The translations under genes were made by a program, and so were the position numbers. This document shows positions 35,334 through 43,755 of a DNA stretch of 64,000 bases, piece after piece (the first letter of the stretch is position 1; the number at the start of each line of letters is the position of its first letter). Origin of the DNA: a bacterium (GTDB taxonomy: Bacteria > CLD3 > SB21); assembly GCA_013360215.1 (NCBI GenBank), contig JABWCP010000002.1, positions 124,001 to 188,000 of the forward strand. Reading direction: 5' to 3'. The notes under the pieces were generated by a model. It had not been told where the DNA came from, did no database searches, and saw only the letters and a program-made list of their open reading frames with translations.

Positions 35334-36482
35334 TTAAAAATACCCTGGAAAACCTGCGGAATCAAGCACTTTCCAATGCGAATCATGAATATTATTTTTT
35401 ACGATTTGTACCACATTCATATCGGACCACTGAGGATCTTTTTCAGCACACAAACGCGTAAATGATTTGATCCATTCGGAAACACCGACAATATCATCCC
35501 CATTCAGCTGGATCGGTTTTAATGCCGTTGTTTTACCCCGCTGGTCTACCACGAAATATCCGAGGGTATTCCATTTGTTCACATGTGCGAGTTGCGCACG
35601 GCGAAAATAATTTCCTACTTTCGCTTCGCCCATAGATTGCCCTACGTGCATGGTAGCCGCATTTAATGCCGCAATTACTACATCGGCCGGTATGGATACA
35701 GCTTTATTCCCTACGGAAACAGGTGTCGAGACTCCTTCTTTGGATGACATAGTTGACTTAGCATCCGACCGCAACGATTTGGTCAGTGCATCCAAGGTTA
35801 ATAATTGTTGATTGATTTCAAATGTTCCGTTTTGCCAAGACATAAGTTCGTCAATGGCGGCATCGTCTTTTTTATCGTCAAGTGATACTTCCAGCAACTC
35901 ACCTTTTCTGTACGTCAATTTCCCGCGACGGTTTTCGTGCGTTACAATCAATTCACCCGTCAGCGAATTGGCCTCACAAAAAGCAATCACATCTATCAAA
36001 GGTTTTTCTTCTAATTTTCCAACGGGCTTATTTTCACGGCGCGTATCAAGATCAGCTTTCACCTCATGGCCTTGTTGAGGTTGAGGCCTGGTCTGGTGAC
36101 GTGCTTCGATTTTGGAGAGAACCATTTGTACGCGCGCAATGACCTCTTTGATGCGAATCGGCTTGGAAATATAGTCTTCTGCGCCCAATTGAAGGCCTTC
36201 GATAATATGATCGTTATCCGTAGCCGCCGTCAAAAAAATAACCGGTATCTGATTATAATACGGATCCTTTTTTAAACTTTGCAAAAGCTGAAATCCATTC
36301 ATCGCCGGCATAAAAATATCGCTGAGTATCAAATCTACATTTTGATTTTCTACAACCTTGAGCGCTTCAGAGCCGTCAGAAGCGGAAAACGTTTTGAACC
36401 CGTTTTGTTGAAGGGCCATTTCGCAAATAAGACGGATGCTTTCTTCGTCGTCAACCACAAGGATGCGTTTCTTTTCTGTCAT
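35334..36482 (-). CDS. response regulator with DUF4388/PatA-like output, 382 aa
   Basis: The N-terminal receiver domain (residues 1-125) is complete: DDEES, phospho-acceptor Asp in LILSDIFMPAMNG, Thr in FLTAATD and Lys in YISKPI. A linker rich in Gln and Arg follows. Residues 150-235 resemble DUF4388 (PatA N-terminal-like): LTGELIVTHENRRGKLTYRKGELLE. The C-terminal part is unrecognised. No DNA-binding domain is visible, so output may be through protein contacts. The start overlaps the FecR-like gene stop as ATGA, and the Cys-rich gene begins 5 nt after its stop. Confidence 0.82.
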   Translation of the reverse strand: MTEKKRILVVDDEESIRLICEMALQQNGFKTFSASDGSEALKVVENQNVDLILSDIFMPAMNGFQLLQSLKKDPYYNQIPVIFLTAATDNDHIIEGLQLGAEDYISKPIRIKEVIARVQMVLSKIEARHQTRPQPQQGHEVKADLDTRRENKPVGKLEEKPLIDVIAFCEANSLTGELIVTHENRRGKLTYRKGELLEVSLDDKKDDAAIDELMSWQNGTFEINQQLLTLDALTKSLRSDAKSTMSSKEGVSTPVSVGNKAVSIPADVVIAALNAATMHVGQSMGEAKVGNYFRRAQLAHVNKWNTLGYFVVDQRGKTTALKPIQLNGDDIVGVSEWIKSFTRLCAEKDPQWSDMNVVQIVKNNIHDSHWKVLDSAGFPGYF

Positions 36483-37414
36483 TGATTTTCCATGTATCGT
36501 TGGGTGATTTCCAATAATCTTTTGGTTTCTACGGGTTGCTCAATGATTTCATAAATACGCGCCTGGATTTTGAGCGCCATGATATGATGGGGCTGTTCGT
36601 TTAATACCGATGCGGTGATTTCTAACGCATCTTTGTATAACTGGTACCGCATATAGATGGTGGCGGTCAACAACTTTTTTAATACCGGATTTTCCGTTAA
36701 CTCAATAGCGTCATTGCTTTCCCGCAGTGCATTTTCAAATTCAGCACGATCTTCTTTATTCATTACATAAAACCAAACACTCTCTGTTGCTTCATTGATA
36801 TTCTCATTCACCGCTTCCGTAAACCAAAAATATTTAATGCCGCGCTCCATATTCATTTCGTTACGAAATGTAAATGAATTACCAAGCACCGTCTCTTCAA
36901 AAGAGTAATCATTTTCATATGATCGTAAATGAACAACAAATTCAGATGCGCCTGTTATTTTATCAGGGATATGGCGCCATATCAATTGCGTTGGAATATC
37001 TATAAGCCGCGTATTACGTGGAGTTATTGCAGATAAAGAAGCCTCTGTATCACTTCGATAAATTTGTTTGGAATAATGAGACTGGGCTTTGGAAAACCAC
37101 GATTGGGTGGTCGCATGTTCAGCGAACATAGCCATAATTTCTTTACGCAATGGTTTTAGATCGGGCACATTAAATTTTTTTTTATATTCTTTCACCGACC
37201 CATCCGCCCAAAAAACTTTACAGTAATCCCCTTGCCCAAGATTAACGGCATCTCCTTTATAGAGTAAATCGCCTTGTTTGATAACTTTATCGCCTTTGGT
37301 CTCAATACTAGCACGCAAATATATTACAATGCCGAGTGGTTCATTTTTATTTTCTTGTTGTGCAAAAATAGAACCGGTAAACATTGCCAACATTACAAGA
37401 TTCTTAAACGCCAT
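36479..37414 (-). CDS. secreted FecR-like/TPR-like protein, 311 aa
   Basis: A signal peptide ends at about residue 18. Residues 28-80 (IVIYLRASIETKGDKVIKQG, then DAVNLGQGDYCKVFWADGS) resemble a FecR-type beta domain. The middle is beta-rich and the final 90 residues look like TPR helices (KDALEITASVLNEQPHHIMAL). No enzymatic motif is present. It overlaps the response regulator by 4 nt and follows the radical SAM gene by 6 nt. FecR-like domains often sense envelope signals, but that role here is inferred. Confidence 0.55.
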   Translation of the reverse strand: MAFKNLVMLAMFTGSIFAQQENKNEPLGIVIYLRASIETKGDKVIKQGDLLYKGDAVNLGQGDYCKVFWADGSVKEYKKKFNVPDLKPLRKEIMAMFAEHATTQSWFSKAQSHYSKQIYRSDTEASLSAITPRNTRLIDIPTQLIWRHIPDKITGASEFVVHLRSYENDYSFEETVLGNSFTFRNEMNMERGIKYFWFTEAVNENINEATESVWFYVMNKEDRAEFENALRESNDAIELTENPVLKKLLTATIYMRYQLYKDALEITASVLNEQPHHIMALKIQARIYEIIEQPVETKRLLEITQRYMENQ

Positions 37415-37420
37415 AACTGA

Positions 37421-38020
37421 TCATTCCCTGTGATTCGTTAGGTTTTTTAAAATCGAAATCTCCGGAAAACCGGTTGTTGTGATTTGATTTGTATTTAGAG
37501 TAAATTCCAATTCGCGATATTCTTCATCAATGTGAGCTTGATAAGCAATGTACCGATCCGTTAAAAAAAGCACGCGTTGATTGGCTGAACTGCGCCATAA
37601 ACGATTAACGTTTAATTCCCGTTTATATTCTCCGTCCACTAATATATCCAAAGCTTCTAACAAAGACACATAAAAATTACCCTTTGTTCGTATTTCCTCC
37701 ACAGTAAAACCTGAATAACTCATGATGGTCAGATTTTGCTTACGCAAAAGTTGCGCAACTTCGGTAAGGCCTTCTGCATAAGCAAACGGTTCACCGCCGC
37801 TGAATGTTACGCCTTCAATATCGTGAAAACCGTGAGTGGCTTTCGAAATCATCGTTACGAGTTCTTTGGCAGAAACCGTGTTTGTTGATTTTTCAAATGA
37901 TAAGAACTCCGGATTCCAGCAACCCGGGCATCGTTTAGGGCAACCCTGAACCCACACTACGCAACGCTTTCCTGGACCGTTTACCTCAGATACGGGTAAT
38001 ATTTTGGCAACGGAGATCAT
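37421..38020 (-). CDS. NrdG-like radical SAM activating protein, 199 aa
   Basis: The N-terminus carries the radical SAM cluster motif C27-x3-C31-x2-C34 in VQGCPKRCPGC, followed by FSGGEPF for SAM binding. This is closest to NrdG (class III ribonucleotide reductase activase) and related solitary proteins; the protein is close to NrdG in length. No nrdD or other glycyl-radical enzyme is in the window, so the substrate is unknown. It is the first gene of the run that continues into the regulator and copper efflux genes, only 6 nt before the next gene. Confidence 0.75.
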   Translation of the reverse strand: MISVAKILPVSEVNGPGKRCVVWVQGCPKRCPGCWNPEFLSFEKSTNTVSAKELVTMISKATHGFHDIEGVTFSGGEPFAYAEGLTEVAQLLRKQNLTIMSYSGFTVEEIRTKGNFYVSLLEALDILVDGEYKRELNVNRLWRSSANQRVLFLTDRYIAYQAHIDEEYRELEFTLNTNQITTTGFPEISILKNLTNHRE

Positions 38021-38023
38021 TGC

Positions 38024-38056
38024 AATAAAAAAAGCTTATTCTCACGAATAAGCTTT
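38024..38056 (-). terminator. intrinsic terminator after nusB
   Basis: Read on the minus strand, an 11-bp perfect stem (38046-38056 with 38031-38041, loop GTGA) is followed by a run of seven U. It separates nusB from the radical SAM gene that begins 4 nt downstream, so that gene must have a promoter overlapping this region or depend on read-through. Confidence 0.85.
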
Positions 38057-38078
38057 ATAATATGATTGTTACTATTTC

Positions 38079-38576
38079 TCATGATTCGATAATACCACGG
38101 CCTGTTTTGGTAATACGCCCCACGTTTTTAAGATCTTCATAAATGGAGTCCAAAATACCATTGATAAATTTTGAACTTTTATCCGTGCTATAACGTTTGC
38201 TGATTTCGATCATCTCATTAATAGATACCTTCGGCGGAATGTCTTCAAAAAACAATATTTCACAAAGAGCCATGCGCATCAAAATACGATCAATGAGGGC
38301 TATTCGTTCAAATTCCCAATTTTGAGCTCTTGCTCGGATCAGCATATCCATTTCCGTTTGATGCGCGATAGTTTGTTGCACAAGAGTGTGAATAAATTGC
38401 GTAGCTGGCTCCGTAAAATTATCACAGACATCATCAAACACTCGCTTGATATTGTCTTGAGTCATTTCATAAGCATACAATGCTTTTAAAACCGTTTCCC
38501 GGGCTTCACGGCGACTGTTTTTAGGTGTCGTGTTTTTACCGGGTTTCGCTCCATCATCCGCAAGCAATGGGTTCAT
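38079..38576 (-). CDS. nusB: transcription antitermination factor NusB, 165 aa
   Basis: NusB binds boxA RNA with NusE and supports rRNA transcription. The C-terminal 140 residues fit the family: RREARETVLKALYAYE, then WEFERIALIDRILMRMALCEILF and SINEMIEISKRYSTDKSSKFINGILD. I choose ATG 38576; an in-frame TTG six codons upstream is possible. There is an unusual N-terminal extension of about 20 residues. It begins 38 nt after the leucine dehydrogenase stop. Confidence 0.93.
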   Translation of the reverse strand: MNPLLADDGAKPGKNTTPKNSRREARETVLKALYAYEMTQDNIKRVFDDVCDNFTEPATQFIHTLVQQTIAHQTEMDMLIRARAQNWEFERIALIDRILMRMALCEILFFEDIPPKVSINEMIEISKRYSTDKSSKFINGILDSIYEDLKNVGRITKTGRGIIES

Positions 38577-38614
38577 ACGTTCCAATAATGCCAAAGATCA
38601 AATTATAAATTTAT

Positions 38615-39718
38615 TTATCGTTCTATACGTTTTAAAACCGACTCCGGTTGTGTCACATAATGACATTTGATATGCCCGATTTGACGAATGCGCTCTTCAG
38701 CGATGCGATTGGAAGCTTCATGCGTTGAAATATTCTCTCTTTCGGCAAGCTCCAATATCTTTTTCATAATATCGCAAATGCCTTTAGCTTGTGCCAATGC
38801 TTTTTCCTGATTGTATCCTTCAAGTTCGTTATAAACATTGATAAGCCCTCCGGCATTGATCACATAATCCGGAGCATACGTTATTTTTTTCGCCAAAAGC
38901 ATCGCACCATGTCGGGCCTCATCCTGAAGTTGATTATTGGCCGCTCCGGCGATAATCTTGCATTTCAAGCGCCCGATAGTATCATCATTGATAATCGCAC
39001 CCATCGCACAGGGTGAAAAAACATCAACGTCCGCATCGTATATCTTATCCGAATCAACGTACTCAGCACCGAACTCACTGACCACACGTTTGACGCGTTC
39101 TCCATCCACATCGGTTACGACGAGTTTTGCACCTTCATCATGAAGATGTCGCACCAGATAATATCCGACATGACCCAAACCTTGTACAGCGATTCGTAAA
39201 CCTTTCAACGATTGTGTACCAAAAACTTTTTCTGCGCAAGCTTTGAGACCGCGATACGTTCCTAAAGCCGTTACCGGCGAAGGGTCACCGCTGCCGCCTT
39301 GAGCACGCGATATGCCGGTTACATACCGGGTTTCCATGCGAATCCATTCCATATCCGTTACGCTCGTTCCCACATCTTCGGCCGTGATATAGCGGCCGCC
39401 TAATCCCTGAATAAAACGACCAAATGTACGAAACAAAATTTCGTTCTTATGTTTTTTCGGATCACCGATGATAACGGCCTTACCGCCACCCAGATTCAAT
39501 CCGGCTACGGCCGCTTTGTAGGACATACCGCGAGATAACCGAAGTACGTCATTAAGCGCCTCTTCCGTCGTCGCATAAGGATACATTCGGCAGCCTCCAA
39601 GAGCAGGTCCCAAAGTTGTATCGTGAATCGCTACGATGGCACGAAGGCCGCTTGCTTTATCGCTAAAGAAAACGACTTGTTCGTGTTCCTTTTCTTCTAT
39701 CATTTCAAAAGTGCGCAT
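38615..39718 (-). CDS. leucine/valine (branched-chain) dehydrogenase, 367 aa
   Basis: NAD-dependent oxidative deamination of branched-chain amino acids. The catalytic lysines are K68 (GMSYKAAV) and K80 (GGGKAVIIGDP), and the NAD fold has VQGLGHVGYYLVRHL. The sequence fits leucine dehydrogenase rather than glutamate dehydrogenase in length and in the motifs ALGGCRMYPY and SPCAMGAIIN. The neighbour upstream is an acyl-CoA dehydrogenase, which fits branched-chain amino acid breakdown. Leucine versus valine preference cannot be told. Confidence 0.9.
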   Translation of the reverse strand: MRTFEMIEEKEHEQVVFFSDKASGLRAIVAIHDTTLGPALGGCRMYPYATTEEALNDVLRLSRGMSYKAAVAGLNLGGGKAVIIGDPKKHKNEILFRTFGRFIQGLGGRYITAEDVGTSVTDMEWIRMETRYVTGISRAQGGSGDPSPVTALGTYRGLKACAEKVFGTQSLKGLRIAVQGLGHVGYYLVRHLHDEGAKLVVTDVDGERVKRVVSEFGAEYVDSDKIYDADVDVFSPCAMGAIINDDTIGRLKCKIIAGAANNQLQDEARHGAMLLAKKITYAPDYVINAGGLINVYNELEGYNQEKALAQAKGICDIMKKILELAERENISTHEASNRIAEERIRQIGHIKCHYVTQPESVLKRIER

Positions 39719-39748
39719 GACGTATTCTTTCTTAAATTCCGCGCGAGA

Positions 39749-40888
39749 TTAACCTAAAACATTACGAGCAATTACGACGCGCTGAATTTCGGAAGTGCCT
39801 TCATAGATTTCGGTTATTTTGGCGTCTCGCATAAAACGTTCTACCGGGTATTCTTTGGTGTAACCATAACCACCATGCATTTGTACCGCTTGTGTAGTAA
39901 CCCACATTGCGGTTTCCGATGCAAAAAGCTTCGCCATGGCCGCTTCTTTACCAAACTTCTGACCTTGATCTTTCAGAGTGCATGCGCGGAATAACAATAA
40001 TTTGGCGGCATCAATACGCATGGCCATATCGGCGATTTTAAATTCGTTGGCTTGAAATTTGGCTATCGGTTGCCCAAATTGTTCGCGGGCTTTGGTATAT
40101 TTCACAGTTTCTTCCAATGCCGCTTCCGCAATGCCGATCGCTTGTGCGGCAATACCGATACGACCGCCATCCAAAGTTTCCATGGCGATTTTGAAACCGA
40201 GGCCTTCCTGACCGAGAAGATTTTCTTTGGGTACTTTGCAGTTTTCGAATACGAGTTCTGTCGTATCCGAAGCGCGGATACCCAGTTTATTTTCTTTTTT
40301 ACCGACTTTAAAACCCGGGAATGATTTATCAACGATGAACGCGCTGATGCCTTTGGTCTTGTTGGATTTGTCCGTACGTATAAAACATACCACGTAATCG
40401 GAATGATAACCGTTGGTCACCCATAACTTAGTACCGTTGACGATGTAGTGATCACCTTTATTTTCCGCAAAACAAATCAGACCTGCCGCATCGCTGCCGG
40501 ATACGGCTTCCGAGAGTGAATACGCACCAAGTGCACCGCCCGTTGCTAGCGGTTTTAGATACTTTTCCTTTTGTGCATCGGTTCCGTATTTCTCAATATT
40601 AAAACAAACTAAAGAGTTGTTGACCGATGCGATAACAGCCGCCGAAGCGTCGGCTTTGGCTAATTCCATGATCACATGAACGTACGAAATTGTATCCAAA
40701 CCGGCGCCGCCCCATTTATCATTGACCATCATACCCATGAAGCCAAGTTCGCCCATTTGTTTGATCACATCTTTAGGAAAAAACTGTTTTTCATCACGTT
40801 CGGCAGCATGAGGAGCCAAATGTTCCTGTGCAAAATCGCGGGCCGTCTGGCGAATCATTTCCTGTTCTTCAGAGAGTTTAAAATCCAT
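39749..40888 (-). CDS. acyl-CoA dehydrogenase, 379 aa
   Basis: FAD enzyme that oxidises acyl-CoA to enoyl-CoA. The conserved features are YSLSEAVSGSDAAG, WVTNGYHSDY, TKAREQFGQPIAKFQ and the C-terminal IYEGTSEIQR with the catalytic-base Glu. The substrate is probably short- or branched-chain given the adjacent leucine dehydrogenase, but this is inferred. It leads the acyl-CoA dehydrogenase, leucine dehydrogenase, nusB run, with AAGGA before its ATG. Confidence 0.94.
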   Translation of the reverse strand: MDFKLSEEQEMIRQTARDFAQEHLAPHAAERDEKQFFPKDVIKQMGELGFMGMMVNDKWGGAGLDTISYVHVIMELAKADASAAVIASVNNSLVCFNIEKYGTDAQKEKYLKPLATGGALGAYSLSEAVSGSDAAGLICFAENKGDHYIVNGTKLWVTNGYHSDYVVCFIRTDKSNKTKGISAFIVDKSFPGFKVGKKENKLGIRASDTTELVFENCKVPKENLLGQEGLGFKIAMETLDGGRIGIAAQAIGIAEAALEETVKYTKAREQFGQPIAKFQANEFKIADMAMRIDAAKLLLFRACTLKDQGQKFGKEAAMAKLFASETAMWVTTQAVQMHGGYGYTKEYPVERFMRDAKITEIYEGTSEIQRVVIARNVLG

Positions 40889-40938
40889 GACAAGATCCTT
40901 ATCTTAAACGTGTATGATGGTATAGCAATAACGCCGCG

Positions 40939-40967
40939 AATATAGAGAAGCAGTCGAGAATAAGCAA
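40939..40967 (-). promoter_or_regulatory. sigma-70-like promoter of the acyl-CoA dehydrogenase run
   Basis: On the minus strand TTGCTT (40962-40967) and TATATT (40939-40944) are exactly 17 nt apart, about 50 nt before the ATG. Confidence 0.5.
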
Positions 40968-41000
40968 GAATTTCTTTGCTGCTCCATCGCGCTTCGGCAA

Positions 41001-41027
41001 TAAAAAAGCCGCCATTTCAGGCGGCTT
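41001..41027 (-). terminator. terminator after the TPR-like gene
   Basis: On the minus strand AAGCCGCC and GGCGGCTT (41020-41027 and 41006-41013), loop TGAAAT, form an 8-bp GC-rich stem followed by a U-run. It closes the long run that starts upstream at 55042. Confidence 0.85.
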
Positions 41028-41040
41028 GATGTATAAAAAA

Positions 41041-41553
41041 TCATATTGCCAATTCTTTATCGGCAACCCAATAGTTAAAATGTTTTTGCCAGTATTCCAC
41101 CCATTCTGTCGTGATTTTGGAACCGCGTTGATGCTCATTCCAGATTTGCGCGGCAATTTCATAATTGGTTTTTTGTTCTTTGGTCTTCCATCCCAATTCA
41201 TACGCTTCGCCGGCTAATTTTACACCCGGACGGTTATTTCCGCTTTTGATTTCCAAGCAAGCTTTACGTTGCATGAAGTGCGCCATGTGCTTCGTCGTCG
41301 TATCACCTTTAGCTTGTTCTTCGGCGATCACCTCATCAATACGCTGAATCGCTTGTTTGTAGTCCTGCATCATCTCAAGTGCATCAAATACGCATTCCTG
41401 CGTCAAAAAATAATGCTGTTTGGTATCATCGTGATCTTTGAGATCTTTGACCAGATTCAAAGCCGCATTGTAATACTCAAACGATTTACGATAATCTTTG
41501 GCGACAAAAGCCTCACGGCCTTTATCCATGTGTTGTTTGTACTCCTCATTCAT
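41041..41553 (-). CDS. TPR-like cytoplasmic protein, 170 aa
   Basis: No signal peptide. The whole chain is predicted helical with TPR-like spacing (AFVAKDYRKSFEYYNAALNL, QDYKQAIQRIDEVI, KLAGEAYELGW), so it is probably a small scaffold protein. No specific family is recognised. It is followed by a strong terminator. The ispD stop is 94 nt upstream. Confidence 0.6.
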   Translation of the reverse strand: MNEEYKQHMDKGREAFVAKDYRKSFEYYNAALNLVKDLKDHDDTKQHYFLTQECVFDALEMMQDYKQAIQRIDEVIAEEQAKGDTTTKHMAHFMQRKACLEIKSGNNRPGVKLAGEAYELGWKTKEQKTNYEIAAQIWNEHQRGSKITTEWVEYWQKHFNYWVADKELAI

Positions 41554-41647
41554 GGTATCAAACTCCCTGATTCACATAAAAAACATATAGATTAAAAATT
41601 GAGTGATAATGTACAAGAAAAGGAAGGTCGCATGCAAGAACGTATTT

Positions 41648-42340
41648 TTAGTGTTTCAAAAACCGTTCGGCCAGTGCCAGATCCTCGGGCGTCGTGATTT
41701 TTATATTATCATAGTGACCTTCAACGATTTTTACGGCATGACCTAAGCGTTCGATCAGCATAGCTTCATCGGTTCCGTAGTATTTTTCAGCATACGCTTT
41801 ATCGAAGGCACTCCGTAATAACGAATATTGAAATGCTTGCGGTGTCTGTACATTCCACAGAGTATTGCGATCAATAGTACGCGCAACAAAACCATTTGCG
41901 TCTTGTTGTTTGATCGTATCCTTCGGTCTTACAGCCAGTATTGCGGCCGGATATTCGACGGCTATTTCGATAAGCTCATCTATTTTGTCGGCACGTACAC
42001 ACGGACGCACGGCATCGTGAACAAGCACAATATCTGATTCCTTGACCGCTTTTAGGCCTTCGTAAACACTGTCTTGTCGTTCTGCGCCGCCGGGTACTAA
42101 TGTATGAACGCGACTAAAGCCGTACGGGCCGATGATTTCTTCTTGAACAAACGGTATCCACTCATTTTGCAGTACTAATATGACTTCATCCACATAGATC
42201 GCATGATGAAATTTTTCGAGGGTATGTACAAGAATAGGTTTCCCGTGGACTTCCAAAAATTGCTTTTTGGAACCGGCGCCCATACGTTTACCGATGCCGG
42301 CCGCCGGTAATATGGCTGTAACTTTCTTCCCTTTGATCAT
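41648..42340 (-). CDS. ispD: 2-C-methyl-D-erythritol 4-phosphate cytidylyltransferase, 230 aa
   Basis: Third enzyme of the MEP isoprenoid pathway. The nucleotide-binding loop is LPAAGIGKRMGAGSKKQF at the N-terminus, with VLVHDAVRPCV and RTIDRNTLWNVQTPQAF later, all typical of IspD. The start is ATG 42340, preceded by AAAGGA and directly after the upstream stop; an in-frame TTG at 42358 is less likely. dxr, the second step of the same pathway, lies about 11 kb upstream in the same orientation. Confidence 0.95.
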   Translation of the reverse strand: MIKGKKVTAILPAAGIGKRMGAGSKKQFLEVHGKPILVHTLEKFHHAIYVDEVILVLQNEWIPFVQEEIIGPYGFSRVHTLVPGGAERQDSVYEGLKAVKESDIVLVHDAVRPCVRADKIDELIEIAVEYPAAILAVRPKDTIKQQDANGFVARTIDRNTLWNVQTPQAFQYSLLRSAFDKAYAEKYYGTDEAMLIERLGHAVKIVEGHYDNIKITTPEDLALAERFLKH

Positions 42341-42341
42341 A

Positions 42342-43208
42342 TCATCCTTTAACCGCAACTATATCGCCCATTCGAAATCCTTTTTCGTCGCGGCGTACAC
42401 CGGACATAGCGGTCTCCGGATCATGTTCGAAAAATAATATCCACCGGTTTTCGAATGCGCGAATCAATATGTCCTTTTTTTCCGCTATGGTTACCAAAGG
42501 TTGATTATCATACGCCATCACGTAGGGTACGGCGATATGTGTCGTCGTCGGAATCAAATCACCGCAAAAAAAGACCGTATGCTGCGCATCATGGATAATA
42601 GGAAGTTGCTGATACGGCGAATGCCCATTGGCTATAAAAAAAGTAATATTGGGGAAAATACCGTCGATTTGTTCGATCAATTGCAACTGACCTGATTGGA
42701 CAAGCGGCTCGTAATCCGGTTTCAGAAAGCTGGCACGATCTTTTTCAGATGCTTTTTCACCCCATTCGTAATGTTTTTTTTGAACATAATATTTGGCGTT
42801 GGGAAAAGCGGCGACGATCCGACCTTGTTCATCCATTTTGGTAGAACCGCCCGCATGGTCAAAATGTAAGTGCGTCAGAATGACATCCGTAATATCGTTT
42901 GGCGTGAGATCGTATTTTTGCAACGATCGCTCCAGTGTGTAAACCGAATGATCAATGCGATACATGGAAGCAAATTTTTCATTATATTTATTACCGACAC
43001 CGTTATCTATCAGTATTTTTTTCCCATCATCGGAAACGAGCAATAAACAACGCATTGCCAGCGTAATGCGATTTTGTTCATCGGCCGGATTGGTTTTATT
43101 CCACAGATTTTTAGGCACTACACCAAACATCGCACCGCCGTCTAGTGCAAAACGACCCGTTTCGACCGGATGCAAATGGTACGCTCCTATTTTGGTATCT
43201 ACCTTCAT
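42342..43208 (-). CDS. metallo-beta-lactamase-fold hydrolase, 288 aa
   Basis: The HxHxDH zinc motif is LTHLHFDHAGG (H113, H115, D117, H118), and FFCGDLIP and FFEHDPE carry the later Asp and His. The fold and N-terminal LIDNGVGNK are similar to AHL-lactonase-like and related hydrolases, but the substrate cannot be assigned. It overlaps the DUF2889 gene by 4 nt (ATGA) and runs directly into ispD. Confidence 0.85.
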   Translation of the reverse strand: MKVDTKIGAYHLHPVETGRFALDGGAMFGVVPKNLWNKTNPADEQNRITLAMRCLLLVSDDGKKILIDNGVGNKYNEKFASMYRIDHSVYTLERSLQKYDLTPNDITDVILTHLHFDHAGGSTKMDEQGRIVAAFPNAKYYVQKKHYEWGEKASEKDRASFLKPDYEPLVQSGQLQLIEQIDGIFPNITFFIANGHSPYQQLPIIHDAQHTVFFCGDLIPTTTHIAVPYVMAYDNQPLVTIAEKKDILIRAFENRWILFFEHDPETAMSGVRRDEKGFRMGDIVAVKG

Positions 43209-43741
43209 ACCGTTTCTCCTTCTTGCGTACGAGGTTGTTTATAAATATGACAGGTATTTCGTAAAATACTTTTAGAAATATCGTAGCGCTTATGTTCGTC
43301 CAGTATATTGAATTCGCGGCTCATAAGCCCAAATCCTTCATCATAGCCCACCATAACTGTCGCAGCAAAATTTATCGTTTCCAGCGCCAGTTCGCGCAAA
43401 TGTACACAACCGTCGCTACCGCCGATGCGCCGGCTAATCTCTTTAGTGATACCCCGAGTGACTTGCAGACCGATCAAAAGTTTTGCTTTCTCTGTTACTC
43501 CGGGGCATGCTGAATGCGGATGATTAGCCATTTCCATCTTGGAACTCACGATATACCGAGTGTGCGGATCGATCTGAATATTAAGTCTCAATAAATGATA
43601 CGGGTCTAAAAAAGTCGCTTCTAGCATGACGTTCCCGTTTTCCAGTTCAAACGCGGATATACCAATATCTCTCTTGGATACTAAGCGTTTTACCGGACTC
43701 GGGTCTGCCGGTTTGAATACCGGCGCTATCGTTTCACTCAT
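43205..43741 (-). CDS. DUF2889 protein, 178 aa
   Basis: The pattern LEATFLDPYHLLRLNIQIDPHTRYIVSSKMEM, followed by HSACPGV and GGSDGCVHLRELALE, matches DUF2889, a family of unknown function. No signal peptide. Linked by overlap to the metallo-hydrolase, so the two probably act together. The start is ATG 43741, 14 nt after the M1 peptidase stop. Confidence 0.75.
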   Translation of the reverse strand: MSETIAPVFKPADPSPVKRLVSKRDIGISAFELENGNVMLEATFLDPYHLLRLNIQIDPHTRYIVSSKMEMANHPHSACPGVTEKAKLLIGLQVTRGITKEISRRIGGSDGCVHLRELALETINFAATVMVGYDEGFGLMSREFNILDEHKRYDISKSILRNTCHIYKQPRTQEGETV

Positions 43742-43755
43742 AATTACTAATCCTA

